Assembly (NCBI RefSeq): GCF_009821115.1 | Contig: NZ_VYTY01000006.1 | Span: forward strand, 186,001 to 250,000 | Length of the DNA stretch: 64,000 nt | Reading direction: 5' to 3' | From: Nitrincola alkalisediminis | GTDB taxonomy: Bacteria; Pseudomonadota; Gammaproteobacteria; Pseudomonadales; Balneatricaceae | Shown: piece by piece, positions 8,899 to 18,683 of the stretch | Layout of the letters: every line of letters starts with the position of its first letter | Position numbering within the stretch: the stretch's first letter is position 1 | Notes under the pieces: generated by a model | Database searches by the model: none | Told to the model about the DNA's origin: nothing | The model's input: the letters and a program-made list of their open reading frames with translations, nothing else | Made by a program: the position numbers and the translations under genes

Positions 8899-10557
8899 TC
8901 ATGTCATTCGCTTATATTTAATGCGCTCAGGTTGATGGTCTTTACCATAACGCTTGCGATAGTCTTCAGCGTATTCGGTGTAGTTGCCTTCAAAGAAGGC
9001 AACCTTCGACTCACCCTCATAGGCAATCATATGTGTGCAGACACGGTCCAGGAACCAGCGGTCATGCGAAATAACCACGGCTGATCCTGGGAAGGCCAGA
9101 ATGGCCTCTTCAAGTGCGCGCAGTGTTTCGACGTCGAGATCATTGGTTGGCTCATCGAGTAAGAGAACGTTGCCGCCTTCTTTCAGCAGTTTCGCCATGT
9201 GCAAGCGGTTGCGCTCACCCCCTGATAGGTCTTTGACAAACTTCTGCTGATCCGAGCCTTTGAAGTTGAAGCGACCACAGTACGCACGTGCTGGGGTCTG
9301 ATAGGTGCCAACGGTGATGATGTCTTGACCATCCGAGATCTCTTCAAAAACCGTTTTGTCGCCCTCAAGTTCGCGTGACTGGTTAACATAGGCCAGTTTG
9401 ACGGTGCTTCCGAGTTCGATTTCGCCTGAATCCGGTTTTTCTTCGCCGCTAATCATGCGAAATAGCGTTGATTTACCCGCACCGTTTGGACCAATAATAC
9501 CGACAATGGCACCGGGCGGAATGGACAGGCTCAGGTTTTCAAACAACAGCTTGTCACCATAGGACTTGGTGACATTATGGAGCTCAATCACCTTGTCGCC
9601 TAAGCGAGGTCCGGGTGGAATGTAGATTTCTTGCGTTTCGTTGCGTTGTTGGAACTCACGTGAGTTCATTTCCTCAAACTGCTTCAAACGAGACTTTGAC
9701 TTGGCTTGACGTCCCTTGGCACCTTGGCGTACCCACTCTAACTCCGCTTGAATCGCTTTGCGGTGAGAGGCTTCTTGCTTGGCTTCGATGGCTAGACGTT
9801 GATCTTTTTGCTCAAGCCAAGACGAATAGTTGCCTTCATACGGAATGCCGCGTCCACGGTCTAGCTCCAGAATCCAGCCAGCCGCGTTGTCGAGGAAGTA
9901 ACGGTCATGGGTAATGGCCACTACGGTGCCTGGGTATTCCTGTAAAAAGCGCTCAATCCATGCAATCGACTCAGCATCCAAATGGTTGGTGGGCTCGTCG
10001 AGGAGTAGCATATCAGGATTGTCGAGCAGTAAGCGGCAGAGTGCCACACGGCGACGTTCACCCCCAGATAAAACACCGACTTTTGCATCCCAAGGTGGAA
10101 GGCGAAGGGCGTCCGCGGCACGTTCAAGCGCATTATCTAGGTTATGGCCGTCTTTGGCTTGAATGAGGTTTTCAAGCTCGCCTTGCTTTTTAGCCAACGC
10201 ATCAAAATCGGCATCGGGATCGGCATAGGCGGCGTACACCGCATCAAGTTCGGAGAGGGCTGATTTCACATCAGCCACGGCCTCTTCAATGATCTCGCGA
10301 ACGGTTTTGCTGTCATCCAGTTCCGGCTCCTGGGGGAGGTAGCCTACTTTGATGCCTGGCATGGGGCGTGCTTCACCAATGTATTCTTGATCTACACCGG
10401 CCATGATTTTGAGTAAGGAGGACTTACCAGAGCCGTTAAGACCCAGTACGCCAATTTTGGCACCAGGAAAAAACGATAATGAAATGTCTTTGAGAATTTC
10501 GCGCTTGGGTGGGACAACTTTACCCACGCGATTCATGCTGTAAACGTACTGAGCCAT
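8899..10557 (-). CDS. ettA: Energy-dependent translational throttle protein EttA (ABC-F)
   Basis: EttA is a soluble ABC-F ATPase that binds the ribosomal E site and gates entry into elongation according to ATP/ADP levels. The 552-residue protein has two ABC domains (Walker A GLNGSGKS near 40 and GPNGAGKS near 355), two LSGGE signatures and two DEPTN Walker B regions. It also has the EttA arm between them and the family-specific start MAQYVYSMNRVGKVVPPKR and end RIKYKR. It is monocistronic, with a hairpin downstream. Confidence 0.96.
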   Translation of the reverse strand: MAQYVYSMNRVGKVVPPKREILKDISLSFFPGAKIGVLGLNGSGKSSLLKIMAGVDQEYIGEARPMPGIKVGYLPQEPELDDSKTVREIIEEAVADVKSALSELDAVYAAYADPDADFDALAKKQGELENLIQAKDGHNLDNALERAADALRLPPWDAKVGVLSGGERRRVALCRLLLDNPDMLLLDEPTNHLDAESIAWIERFLQEYPGTVVAITHDRYFLDNAAGWILELDRGRGIPYEGNYSSWLEQKDQRLAIEAKQEASHRKAIQAELEWVRQGAKGRQAKSKSRLKQFEEMNSREFQQRNETQEIYIPPGPRLGDKVIELHNVTKSYGDKLLFENLSLSIPPGAIVGIIGPNGAGKSTLFRMISGEEKPDSGEIELGSTVKLAYVNQSRELEGDKTVFEEISDGQDIITVGTYQTPARAYCGRFNFKGSDQQKFVKDLSGGERNRLHMAKLLKEGGNVLLLDEPTNDLDVETLRALEEAILAFPGSAVVISHDRWFLDRVCTHMIAYEGESKVAFFEGNYTEYAEDYRKRYGKDHQPERIKYKRMT

Positions 10558-10688
10558 CAGACAATGCCTGCTGTTGTTTATGGGTTACGGGAAATATAGT
10601 CTTGAATTCTACCTCTTGGCTAGGCTGAATGCTAATTACTCATGCAAACCTGACCCGCTTTCATGTGCAGAACGTAAAGATTTTGTAC

Positions 10689-10694
10689 TATAAT
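10689..10694 (+). promoter_or_regulatory. glyA: Candidate -10 element of glyA
   Basis: A perfect TATAAT lies 61 bases before the glyA ATG in an AT-rich stretch. No good -35 hexamer is seen at the right distance, so the promoter may need an activator. Low to moderate confidence. Confidence 0.4.
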
Positions 10695-10754
10695 GATGCA
10701 CTTTAAAGAGGTGTCCCGTTTACGGATGCTAGCGCTTATATTCAGAGGAAAGCC

Positions 10755-12008
10755 ATGTTCAGCAAAGAGATGACAATTGCCGGTTATGATCCGGATCTAT
10801 GGGCCGCGATGCAGTCAGAAGCGACGCGTCAAGAAGAGCACATTGAGCTGATCGCATCAGAAAACTACACCAGCCCGCGCGTTATGCAGGCGCAAGGCTC
10901 TGAACTCACCAATAAATACGCAGAAGGCTACCCTGGTAAGCGTTATTACGGTGGTTGCGAGTATGTTGATGTTGTCGAAGACTTAGCAATTGATCGTGCA
11001 AAAGCCTTGTTTGGTGCAACCTATGCCAACGTACAGCCACACTCAGGCTCTCAAGCCAACGGCGCTGTCTTCATGGCCCTGTGTAAGCCCGGTGATACCA
11101 TTTTAGGCATGAGCTTGGCACATGGTGGACATTTAACCCATGGTGCGGCGGTGTCTTTCTCGGGCCGTATTTACAATGCCGTTCAGTACGGATTGAATGA
11201 AGTGGGTGAGCTGGATTATGCGCAGGTTGAAGCGCTGGCGCTAGAGCATAAACCCCGTATGATCATCGCCGGGTTTTCGGCGTACTCTCGTGTGATTGAT
11301 TGGCAGCGTTTTCGCGATATCGCAGACAAAGTCGGTGCGTATTTGTTTGTCGATATGGCGCACATCGCAGGTTTGGTTGCTGCAGGTGTCTACCCATCGC
11401 CGTTACCTTTCGCCGATGTGGTCACCACAACAACGCATAAAACCCTCGGTGGTCCACGCGGTGGTTTGATTTTGTCTGCGCGTGCTGATGAAGAGCTGCA
11501 GAAAAAACTTAACTTTGCTGTTTTTCCTGAGTCTCAGGGCGGCCCTTTAATGCATGTTATTGCAGCGAAGGCTGTTTGCTTTAAAGAAGCGATGGAGCCT
11601 GAGTGGAAGGCCTATCAAGCACAGGTTGTTAAAAATGCTCAAGCCATGGTCAAGGTTTTCCTAGAGCGCGGTATTGATATCGTATCGGGTGGAACGGATG
11701 ACCACTTGTTCTTGGTTGATCTAATCAAAAAAGATGTGACCGGAAAAGATGCCGATGCGGCCCTTGGTCGTGCTAACATTACAGTCAATAAAAACTCTGT
11801 ACCGAATGATCCACGTTCACCCTTTGTGACATCAGGTCTGCGTATTGGCACACCAGCTGTGACGCGTCGTGGCTTCAAAGAGGCTGAAGTAACAGAGTTG
11901 GCTGGATGGATTTGTGATATTCTTGACGATATCAACAATGAAAGTACGATTGAAAGGGTAAAAGAGCAGGTTAAAGCCATCTGTGCTCGTTTCCCTGTTT
12001 ATAATTAA
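10755..12008 (+). CDS. glyA: Serine hydroxymethyltransferase
   Basis: This PLP enzyme converts serine and tetrahydrofolate to glycine and methylene-tetrahydrofolate, the main source of one-carbon units. The 417-residue length is standard. The PLP-binding lysine sits in [14 protein letters not shown] near residue 229, and the N-terminal [14 protein letters not shown] and [12 protein letters not shown] motifs are intact. AGAGGAAAG precedes the ATG. It lies upstream of nrdR and the riboflavin cluster, a common gammaproteobacterial order. Confidence 0.97.
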   Translation: MFSKEMTIAGYDPDLWAAMQSEATRQEEHIELIASENYTSPRVMQAQGSELTNKYAEGYPGKRYYGGCEYVDVVEDLAIDRAKALFGATYANVQPHSGSQANGAVFMALCKPGDTILGMSLAHGGHLTHGAAVSFSGRIYNAVQYGLNEVGELDYAQVEALALEHKPRMIIAGFSAYSRVIDWQRFRDIADKVGAYLFVDMAHIAGLVAAGVYPSPLPFADVVTTTTHKTLGGPRGGLILSARADEELQKKLNFAVFPESQGGPLMHVIAAKAVCFKEAMEPEWKAYQAQVVKNAQAMVKVFLERGIDIVSGGTDDHLFLVDLIKKDVTGKDADAALGRANITVNKNSVPNDPRSPFVTSGLRIGTPAVTRRGFKEAEVTELAGWICDILDDINNESTIERVKEQVKAICARFPVYN

Positions 12009-12013
12009 GTCTG

Positions 12014-12032
12014 TGCCGGCGAACGGCCGGCA
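12014..12032 (+). terminator. GC-rich hairpin after glyA
   Basis: A perfect 7-bp stem TGCCGGC/GCCGGCA with a 5-base loop lies 5 bases past the glyA stop. No U-tract follows, so it may only pause polymerase or protect the mRNA end. Confidence 0.45.
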
Positions 12033-12062
12033 TTAGCAACGCTCTTTAGCTTTGAGGCATGC

Positions 12063-12572
12063 ATGCACTGTCCATTTTGTGGCGCCAATGAAACCAAAGT
12101 TGTTGACTCTCGGCTTGTTGCCGAGGGTCAGCAAATCCGTCGTCGCCGAGAGTGCATCAGCTGCCATGAGCGCTTCACGACCTTTGAGGTAGCTGAACTG
12201 TTGATGCCGAAGGTGGTAAAAAACGATGGCACGCGTCAGCCCTTTGATGAAGATAAGCTGCGTGCAGGTATTCAGCGTGCGCTTGAAAAGCGTCCTGTCA
12301 GTGTTGAAGATGTCGAAGCCTGTTTAACTCGAATTAAGCACCGCTTACGCGCGGCAGGGGAGCGGGAGTTGCCCTCTCGCCAAGTGGGCGAAGCCGTAAT
12401 GGCTGAGCTGCGCAAGCTGGATCAGGTGGCTTATGTTCGTTTTGCTTCGGTCTATCGTTGTTTCCAAGATATAGACGAGTTTCGCCGCGAAATTGATCGT
12501 CTCTCCTTACAAAAAGACGGACAGCTTGATCTTGAAGAAGATCAGCAGGGCAGTGACAATGTCCGACTTTAA
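12063..12572 (+). CDS. nrdR: Transcriptional repressor NrdR
   Basis: NrdR senses ATP/dATP and represses ribonucleotide reductase genes. The 169-residue protein has the zinc ribbon (C3, C6, C31, C34), the RRRREC basic patch and a central ATP-cone domain from about residue 49 ([18 protein letters not shown]). GAGG lies about 8 bases before the ATG. It opens the nrdR-ribD-ribE-ribBX-ribH-nusB-thiL-pgpA-ribA run. Confidence 0.97.
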   Translation: MHCPFCGANETKVVDSRLVAEGQQIRRRRECISCHERFTTFEVAELLMPKVVKNDGTRQPFDEDKLRAGIQRALEKRPVSVEDVEACLTRIKHRLRAAGERELPSRQVGEAVMAELRKLDQVAYVRFASVYRCFQDIDEFRREIDRLSLQKDGQLDLEEDQQGSDNVRL

Positions 12573-12590
12573 TTTCATTCCTTCAAACAC

Positions 12591-13688
12591 GTGATTCGTA
12601 TGTTTAGCGCAGATGACTATCGCTACATGGCTCAAGCAATTCGGTTGGCAAAAAATGGTTTGTTTACAACCCATCCTAACCCGCGCGTTGGTTGTGTCTT
12701 AGTGCGAGATAATGCCGTTGTGGCCGAGGCCTTCCATGCAAAAGCCGGTTCACCCCACGCCGAAGCCTTAGCGCTTGCCATGGCAGGAGAACGTGCGAAA
12801 GGCGCAACGGCCTACGTCACGTTGGAGCCTTGCAGTCATTTTGGTCGGACGCCCCCTTGTGCCGATGCGTTAATTAATGCGGGCGTGAGTCGCGTGGTGG
12901 CTGCAATGACGGACCCGAATCCACTGGTTGCTGGGCGGGGGTTAGAAAAGCTCAAGCAGGCCGGCATTGAGGTTAGCTCAGGGTTGCTAGAGTCTGAAGC
13001 GCGTGCCCTTAATCCAGGCTTTATTAAGCGAATGGAAAAAGGCTTGCCCTATGTTCGTGTCAAAATGGCGATGAGTTTGGATGGCCGAACAGCCATGCAA
13101 AGTGGCGAATCCAAATGGATTACGGGAGCCGATGCGCGTCAGGATGTTCAGCAATGGCGTGCGCGAAGTGCTGCGATCATCACGGGGATCGGCACTGTGT
13201 TGGCTGATGATCCTGAGCTGACGGTTCGGATTGGCACGGATTTGCCGCAGCCTTTGCGTGTCGTGTTGGACCGTCAAGGGCGAATGCCCGTGACCGCGAA
13301 AATGCTACAGTCAACCGGCTCTGTTTTGCATGTCACGTCATCATCGGTTACAAAAACAGAGGGTTGGCCGACCCACTGCACGACCCTTCAGCTCAACACC
13401 GTCGAGAGTCGGATGGATCTGGTGTCCTTGCTGACGCATTTGGCTGAGGTGTATCAGATCAATGAAGTCTTGGTTGAAGCGGGGGCGCATTTAGTGGGTG
13501 CCTTTGTTGAGGCCAACTGTGTGGATGAGCTGCTGGTCTATATGGCACCGACGCTATTGGGGAGTGACGCTCGCCCGCTAATGACGCTGCCTTTGACGCA
13601 AATGAAGGATCAAAAGCGTTTAGCGTTGGATGATTGTCGTCTGATCGGTCAAGATATGCGTATGACATGGCGTTTTCTTTCGGAGTAG
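12591..13688 (+). CDS. ribD: Bifunctional pyrimidine deaminase / reductase RibD
   Basis: RibD carries out the deamination and side-chain reduction steps of riboflavin synthesis. Residues about 5-145 form the deaminase with zinc ligands H56, C81 and C90 and the catalytic E58 (HAE; PCSHFGRTPPC). The rest is the reductase, starting near VRVKMAMSLDGRTA. The start is either a GTG at 12591 or an ATG three codons later at 12600; neither has a good Shine-Dalgarno, so translation may depend on nrdR translation upstream. The 365-residue length is normal. Confidence 0.95.
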   Translation: MIRMFSADDYRYMAQAIRLAKNGLFTTHPNPRVGCVLVRDNAVVAEAFHAKAGSPHAEALALAMAGERAKGATAYVTLEPCSHFGRTPPCADALINAGVSRVVAAMTDPNPLVAGRGLEKLKQAGIEVSSGLLESEARALNPGFIKRMEKGLPYVRVKMAMSLDGRTAMQSGESKWITGADARQDVQQWRARSAAIITGIGTVLADDPELTVRIGTDLPQPLRVVLDRQGRMPVTAKMLQSTGSVLHVTSSSVTKTEGWPTHCTTLQLNTVESRMDLVSLLTHLAEVYQINEVLVEAGAHLVGAFVEANCVDELLVYMAPTLLGSDARPLMTLPLTQMKDQKRLALDDCRLIGQDMRMTWRFLSE

Positions 13689-13693
13689 TAAGA

Positions 13694-14362
13694 ATGTTTA
13701 CAGGTATAATAGAGGCGGTGGGTCAGGTTGCCGATATCCAAATGCGAGAAGGTGATATGCAATTGTACCTTCGCACGGGGCAGTTAGATCTAGCCGATGT
13801 TAAATTAGGCGACAGTATTGCGGTGAATGGCGTTTGCTTAACGGCCGTGCAGCTACCCGGTGATGGTTTTGTGGCTGATGTCTCACGTGAAACGCTGGCG
13901 CATACCCGTTTTGACCTGCTGAAAGTCGGCGAAAAAGTGAATCTCGAAAAAGCATTAATGCCCACGAGCCGCCTTGGAGGGCATCTTGTCAGCGGCCATG
14001 TGGACGGTGTTGGCGAAGTGGTGGAGCGCCATGATGATGCGCGTTCAATACGCTTTACGCTGCGCGCCCCGGCCTCCCTGCAACGGTACATTGCTGCTAA
14101 AGGATCCATTACCGTAGACGGTGTGAGTTTAACTGTGAATACGGTTGATAATGACTGCTTTGGGCTCAATATAGTCCCTCATACCGCTAAAGAAACCATT
14201 ATTGATGGTTACACGGCGGGTCGTAAAGTACATCTTGAAGTGGATTTGATTGCTCGATATCTGGAGCGTCTTCTCTCTGCAAGTCATCAGGATCATGAGC
14301 CATCAGACACAGGTCTGACCATGGAAAAACTGGCTGAACAGGGTTATTTATCACGCCGTTGA
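13694..14362 (+). CDS. ribE: Riboflavin synthase, alpha chain
   Basis: This enzyme dismutates two molecules of 6,7-dimethyl-8-ribityllumazine to riboflavin. The ATG at 13694 gives the canonical start [12 protein letters not shown] and has GGAG about 8 bases upstream, so the longer upstream reading was rejected. The 222-residue protein holds two lumazine-binding repeats (GVCLTAV in the first; [10 protein letters not shown] in the second). It lies 5 bases after ribD. Confidence 0.96.
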   Translation: MFTGIIEAVGQVADIQMREGDMQLYLRTGQLDLADVKLGDSIAVNGVCLTAVQLPGDGFVADVSRETLAHTRFDLLKVGEKVNLEKALMPTSRLGGHLVSGHVDGVGEVVERHDDARSIRFTLRAPASLQRYIAAKGSITVDGVSLTVNTVDNDCFGLNIVPHTAKETIIDGYTAGRKVHLEVDLIARYLERLLSASHQDHEPSDTGLTMEKLAEQGYLSRR

Positions 14363-14379
14363 GCGTTGTGGAGTCAATC

Positions 14380-15504
14380 ATGGAGCTGAACAGCCCCGAA
14401 GAGATTATTGAAGATATACGTCAGGGTAAAATGGTTATTCTGATGGACGATGAAGATCGTGAAAATGAAGGCGATCTTGTCATCGCGGCGGAAAAAGTGC
14501 GGCCGGAAGACATTAATTTCATGGCAACGCATGCAAGAGGTTTGATTTGTCTAACGCTCACGCGTGAGCGCTGCGAACAGTTGCAGTTGCCATTGATGGT
14601 GCAGAGCAACGGTGCCCAGTTCTCGACGAACTTTACCATGTCAATTGAAGCGGCGTCTGGCGTTACAACGGGAATATCTGCAGCGGATCGTGCGCATACG
14701 GTGCATGCAGCGGTTAAAAAAGATGCCAAACCCGATGATATCGTACAGCCGGGACATATCTTTCCATTAATGGCGCAGCCTGGTGGTGTTTTAAGTCGTG
14801 CAGGTCATACGGAGGCTGGTTGTGATCTGGCGCGCTTGGCGGGTCTGACGCCTGCATCGGTGATCGTTGAAGTCATGAATGATGACGGCAGTATGGCGCG
14901 CCGTCCAGACTTAGAAAAGTTTGCAACTAAGCATGGGTTAAAAATCGGAACCATCGCAGACCTGATCCATTACCGAACCCTAAACGAGCACACAATCGCG
15001 CGTGAGAGTGAAGGTGTGTTGCCAACAGAATATGGTGATTTTAATTTTGTTACCTATAAAGACGAAATTAAAAACTGCACACATCTAGCCCTGTATCAAG
15101 GTGAAATCTCTGCTCAAGAGCCAACGTTGGTTCGTGTGCACATTCGCTCGGAAGTGCTTCGTGATGTCGTCGGTGTACAGCCAGGCGATGAGACTAAATG
15201 GACGATGCGCCGAGCCTTGAGACGCGTCTCTGAAGAAGGGAAGGGTGTGGTTCTGCTGTTGGATACCGGACACCGAATCGATCTGGGTGTTGCTGTCGAT
15301 CAACTGGTCAATAAACAGCATCAACGTGTTTCCTCTAAGGTGAACGTCAGTGCATCGGGCGCTTATCTCACGGTGGGCACAGGGTCGCAGATTTTAAGAG
15401 ACTTGGGTGTAAGTAAAATACGTTTACTGAGTTCGCCCATGAAGTTTAATGCAATTTCGGGTTTTGACCTTGAGATTGAAGAATACATCCCATACCAGAA
15501 TTAA
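14380..15504 (+). CDS. ribBX: 3,4-dihydroxy-2-butanone 4-phosphate synthase fused to a degenerate RibA-like domain (RibBX)
   Basis: The N-terminal half (about 1-200) is a complete RibB domain, which makes the four-carbon riboflavin precursor from ribulose 5-phosphate. The acidic loop [10 protein letters not shown] is at about 22-31, and the [13 protein letters not shown] motif is present. The C-terminal half has the outline of GTP cyclohydrolase II but lacks the three zinc cysteines and the HSECLTGD and RCDCG motifs; only VRVHIRSE and RRVSEEGKG remain. This is the known RibBX arrangement. An intact RibA is encoded at 17939-18556. A TTG at 14359 is in frame, but the ATG at 14380 has TGGAG 7 bases upstream and was chosen. 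Confidence 0.92.
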   Translation: MELNSPEEIIEDIRQGKMVILMDDEDRENEGDLVIAAEKVRPEDINFMATHARGLICLTLTRERCEQLQLPLMVQSNGAQFSTNFTMSIEAASGVTTGISAADRAHTVHAAVKKDAKPDDIVQPGHIFPLMAQPGGVLSRAGHTEAGCDLARLAGLTPASVIVEVMNDDGSMARRPDLEKFATKHGLKIGTIADLIHYRTLNEHTIARESEGVLPTEYGDFNFVTYKDEIKNCTHLALYQGEISAQEPTLVRVHIRSEVLRDVVGVQPGDETKWTMRRALRRVSEEGKGVVLLLDTGHRIDLGVAVDQLVNKQHQRVSSKVNVSASGAYLTVGTGSQILRDLGVSKIRLLSSPMKFNAISGFDLEIEEYIPYQN

Positions 15505-15521
15505 TGACGGAAAGAGAAGCT

Positions 15522-15995
15522 ATGTCTGTGAAAGTATACGAAGGTGATTTTGTCAGTGCGGATGGTCAATATGCCATCGTAGTTGGACGTTTTAATGCAT
15601 TTGTTGTTGAGAGTTTGTTACAAGGTGCTCTCGATACACTTAAGCGTCATGGGGTTAAGGATGAGAACATCCGTATCGTTCGTGTACCCGGTGCATTTGA
15701 AATTCCGTTGGCCGTTAAAAAAATCGCATCACAAAAGAAAGACGATGCCATCATCGCGCTGGGTGCTGTGATTCGGGGAGGAACGCCGCATTTTGAATAC
15801 GTATCGGCAGAAAGCTCCAAAGGTGTCGCACAAGTAATGATGGATTTCGATATTCCGGTTGCCAACGGAATTTTAACGGTCAATTCCATTGAGCAAGCGA
15901 TTGAACGTTCTGGCACCAAGGCCGGCAATAAAGGGGCTGAAGCAGCAATGTCAGCACTCGAAATGGTCAGTTTGATGCGTCAATTAGAGGCGTGA
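15522..15995 (+). CDS. ribH: 6,7-dimethyl-8-ribityllumazine synthase
   Basis: This enzyme condenses the RibB and RibD products to lumazine, the substrate of RibE; it forms hollow shells of subunits in many bacteria. The catalytic His lies in GGTPHFEYV, with the phosphate-binding [12 protein letters not shown] near the C-terminus. Two starts are possible. An ATG at 15504 overlaps the ribBX stop (TAATG) and adds six residues. The ATG at 15522 gives 157 residues, matching the family length, and is preferred. It forms an operon with ribBX and nusB. Confidence 0.95.
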   Translation: MSVKVYEGDFVSADGQYAIVVGRFNAFVVESLLQGALDTLKRHGVKDENIRIVRVPGAFEIPLAVKKIASQKKDDAIIALGAVIRGGTPHFEYVSAESSKGVAQVMMDFDIPVANGILTVNSIEQAIERSGTKAGNKGAEAAMSALEMVSLMRQLEA

Positions 15996-16000
15996 GTAGC

Positions 16001-16486
16001 ATGAGTGATTCAGCCGATCAGGATAAGCCCGTAAAGAAAGCCAAGACATCCATGACGGACATGCGTCGTAATGCCCGTAGTTATGCCTTGCAAGCACTCT
16101 ATCAGTGGCAAATGGCGGGGATGCCGATCAATGAAATTGAAGCTCAGTTTCGGGTGAACAATGACATGTCCGATACGGATGTGAAATTGTTCAGTCAGTT
16201 GTTGCAAGGCGTTTCGAACGAGGCCAGAGCCTTGGATGAAGCCTTCTCATTGTTTATCGATCGCTCAGTCGAGGATTTGGATCCCGTTGAATTAGCGGTT
16301 TTGAGAATCGGTGCCTATGAGTTAATCCATCGTTTAGATGTCCCTTACCGAGTGGCCATTAACGAAAGTGTAGAGCTGGCAAAAATATTCGGCGCCACGG
16401 ATAGTCATCGCTATGTGAACGGTGTTCTGGATAAATTGGCACAAAAGGCGCGTTCGGCTGAAATCGTGGCTAGACGTCATTCCTGA
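16001..16486 (+). CDS. nusB: Transcription antitermination factor NusB
   Basis: NusB binds boxA RNA with S10 to promote antitermination of rRNA operons. The core starts at RRNARSYALQALYQWQ and ends with the conserved FGATDSHRYVNGVLDKLA region; it is all helical. The ATG at 16001 has AGAGG 11 bases upstream and is preferred over a GTG at 15992 that nearly abuts the same site. The N-terminal 20 residues are lysine-rich and not part of the fold. Its stop overlaps the thiL start (TGATG). Confidence 0.95.
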   Translation: MSDSADQDKPVKKAKTSMTDMRRNARSYALQALYQWQMAGMPINEIEAQFRVNNDMSDTDVKLFSQLLQGVSNEARALDEAFSLFIDRSVEDLDPVELAVLRIGAYELIHRLDVPYRVAINESVELAKIFGATDSHRYVNGVLDKLAQKARSAEIVARRHS

Positions 16487-17457
16487 TGGGTGAGTTTGAC
16501 CTGATTCGTCGTTATTTTGCGCGGGAATCATTAAGTGACCCGAGTGTCTATTTAGGCATAGGTGATGACTGTGCGCTTTTATGCCCTCCAGCAGGGCAGT
16601 TACTGGCGGTGTCAATTGACACGCTGGTTGAGGGCGTGCATTTCTTGCCAGGGACGCCGGGGGATAAAGTAGCCTCAAGGTTGCTGTGCGCGGCCGTGAG
16701 TGACTTGGCGGCCATGGCTGCAACGCCGGCTTGGTTTACCCTGGCCCTTTCAATGCCGAGCTTTGATCAAGACTGGTTAGAGCCCTTTGCTGCATGTCTG
16801 GCTGAAACGGCGAGAGGTTTAGGGATACAACTGGTCGGTGGTGACACAACTCGAGGACCTTTAACATTGAGTGTTCAGGTTCATGGGTTTGTCGAGCCTG
16901 ATTTGGCATTAAAGCGTTCGGGTGCGCAGGTTGGTGACATTATTGCGGTCACGGGATATTTGGGTGAAAGCAAAGGGGGCTTAGAGTCTTTATTAAAAAA
17001 TGAGCCCGATACGTCAAGTATTGCTCATCTACGCCAACGGTTTTATGCCCCGACACCGAGGGTGGAGCTGGCGCGCGCGTTGGCTCCCTTTGCTCACAGT
17101 GCGATTGATATTTCCGATGGCTTTTTGGCCGACCTGAAACATATTCTTGACGCCAGTCAGGTTGGAGCTCGGATTGACACAGATGCCATTCTGTTATCTC
17201 AAGAGCTGCTGGCGTTTGCTGGCAGCCCCGCGCTTGCACGGCAATGGGCATTAACGGGTGGAGAGGATTTTGAACTTTGTTTGACCCTGCCATCCGAGCA
17301 CTGGGCGCAATGTCAGCGTACAGCGCAGGCATTGTCGATTCCCTTAACCTGTGTGGGTGTGATTACGGAGACCCCTGCCTTGACTGTTTATGAGAATGGG
17401 CATCAGGTTCACTATACACACGATGGTTACGATCATTTTAGGAGTTCAAATGGCTAA
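16486..17457 (+). CDS. thiL: Thiamine-monophosphate kinase
   Basis: ThiL phosphorylates thiamine monophosphate to the active cofactor thiamine pyrophosphate. The 323-residue protein has the ATP/Mg motifs of this PurM-like family: GIGDDCALL near 23-31, SIDTLVEGVHF, AVSDLAAM and the C-terminal DISDGFLADL and GGEDFEL. It is coupled to nusB by a one-base stop/start overlap, and its 3' end overlaps pgpA by 8 bases. Confidence 0.95.
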   Translation: MGEFDLIRRYFARESLSDPSVYLGIGDDCALLCPPAGQLLAVSIDTLVEGVHFLPGTPGDKVASRLLCAAVSDLAAMAATPAWFTLALSMPSFDQDWLEPFAACLAETARGLGIQLVGGDTTRGPLTLSVQVHGFVEPDLALKRSGAQVGDIIAVTGYLGESKGGLESLLKNEPDTSSIAHLRQRFYAPTPRVELARALAPFAHSAIDISDGFLADLKHILDASQVGARIDTDAILLSQELLAFAGSPALARQWALTGGEDFELCLTLPSEHWAQCQRTAQALSIPLTCVGVITETPALTVYENGHQVHYTHDGYDHFRSSNG

Positions 17458-17926
17458 GACCCCTGCATCTGTTTGGTCCAATCCTGTGCACTTTTTGGCA
17501 TTTGGTTTTGGCAGTGGTGCTGCACCTGTCGCTCCAGGTACTTTTGGCACCTTGGCTGCCGTCCCTTTATGGTGGGGGTTAAGCCATTTATCCACAGATG
17601 CCTATTTACTGGTGTTGTTCGTGGCCTTCATTGTAGGGGTTTGGCTCTGCCATGTGACCTCTGATGACATAGGGGTTCACGATCATGGTGGCATTGTTTG
17701 GGATGAGTTTGTCGGGCTTTGGATCGCGCTCTTTGCGGTACCCGCGGAGTGGATCTGGGTGCTGATTGGCTTTTTATTGTTCCGGTTGTTTGATATTTGG
17801 AAACCCTGGCCGATTGCTTGGGTTGATAAACGCGTTGCGGGTGGTATGGGCATCATGCTTGATGATGTGATCGCAGGTGTCTATGCCTTAATTGTTATTC
17901 AGCTGTTGCTGGTTGTTTTTTCTTAA
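17450..17926 (+). CDS. pgpA: Phosphatidylglycerophosphatase A
   Basis: PgpA dephosphorylates phosphatidylglycerophosphate to phosphatidylglycerol at the inner membrane. The ATG at 17450 gives 158 residues and has AGGAG six bases upstream; longer readings reach into thiL and were rejected. The family motifs GFGSGAAPVAPGTFGTL and the acidic HDHGGIVWDEFVG and DDVIAGVYA are intact, with about three to four membrane segments. It sits in the usual place after thiL. Confidence 0.94.
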   Translation: MAKTPASVWSNPVHFLAFGFGSGAAPVAPGTFGTLAAVPLWWGLSHLSTDAYLLVLFVAFIVGVWLCHVTSDDIGVHDHGGIVWDEFVGLWIALFAVPAEWIWVLIGFLLFRLFDIWKPWPIAWVDKRVAGGMGIMLDDVIAGVYALIVIQLLLVVFS

Positions 17927-17938
17927 CAGGATATCCCC

Positions 17939-18556
17939 TTGTCAATAGAATTTGTTGCTCAGTCTAAATTGCCTACCCCTTGGGGTGTGTTCACCATGGT
18001 CGGTTTTGATGATACTGCAACCGGTAAAGAGCATGTGGCCTTGGTGTGCGGTGACGTTACTGGAGCCGAGCCTGTTCTTGCGCGAATGCATTCTGAATGT
18101 TTGACTGGTGATGCACTGTTCAGTTTACGTTGTGATTGTGGTTTTCAGTTGCAAGAGGCTTTGCGTCGTATTTCAGAAGAAGGTCGAGGTGTCTTATTTT
18201 ATTTAAGGCAGGAAGGGCGAGGGATTGGCCTGTTAAATAAAATCAAAGCCTATCACCTGCAAGATGGTGGTGCCGACACGGTTGAAGCCAACGAACAGTT
18301 AGGGTTTGCGGCGGATATGCGCGACTATTCAATCTGTTTGCCGATGATGCGCCATTTGGGCGTTGAGTCTGTGCGGTTAATGACCAATAACCCGCGTAAA
18401 GTCAAAGCGTTGGAGTTGGCAGGCGTGCCCGTGGCTGAAAGGGTTCCACTGCAAGTCGGCAAAAATCGTCACAATGAACACTATTTGCAAACCAAAATGG
18501 GTAAGCTGGGTCACATGATGCAGGAAGAGCATTTTAAGACCGATGATGCTTCTTAA
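17939..18556 (+). CDS. ribA: GTP cyclohydrolase II
   Basis: RibA opens the imidazole ring of GTP, the first step of riboflavin synthesis. The zinc cysteines are at C54, C65 and C67, the same numbers as in Escherichia coli RibA, within [18 protein letters not shown]. The catalytic RQEGRGIGL loop is intact. The start is a TTG at 17939 with AGGA about 8 bases upstream and no better ATG nearby. It supplies the activity missing from the RibA-like half of RibBX. Confidence 0.95.
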   Translation: MSIEFVAQSKLPTPWGVFTMVGFDDTATGKEHVALVCGDVTGAEPVLARMHSECLTGDALFSLRCDCGFQLQEALRRISEEGRGVLFYLRQEGRGIGLLNKIKAYHLQDGGADTVEANEQLGFAADMRDYSICLPMMRHLGVESVRLMTNNPRKVKALELAGVPVAERVPLQVGKNRHNEHYLQTKMGKLGHMMQEEHFKTDDAS

Positions 18557-18570
18557 GCTCGCAGAGATTG

Positions 18571-18604
18571 ACGCCACTCTTCATCAATTTCTGAAGAGTG
18601 GCGT
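18571..18604. terminator. Hairpin between convergent ribA and dxs
   Basis: A perfect 13-bp stem (18571-18583 with 18592-18604) with an 8-base loop lies 15 bases past ribA and 80 bases past the end of dxs. It is symmetric and could end transcripts from both sides, but neither strand has a U-run after the stem. Confidence 0.55.
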
Positions 18605-18683
18605 TACGATAAGAGGGCTAAGCTCTATTTAATCAATACCCATCCCCATCTAGGATCCGTTTTGGCTAAGCTTCAAATAAGGG

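Noticed and set aside
11639-11980. Long open frames opposite glyA and many other housekeeping genes
   Set aside because: They are antisense or shifted shadows of strongly identified genes, with no ribosome sites or family motifs.
14359-14380. TTG start for ribBX overlapping the ribE stop
   Set aside because: The ATG at 14380 has a good Shine-Dalgarno and gives the canonical N-terminus.
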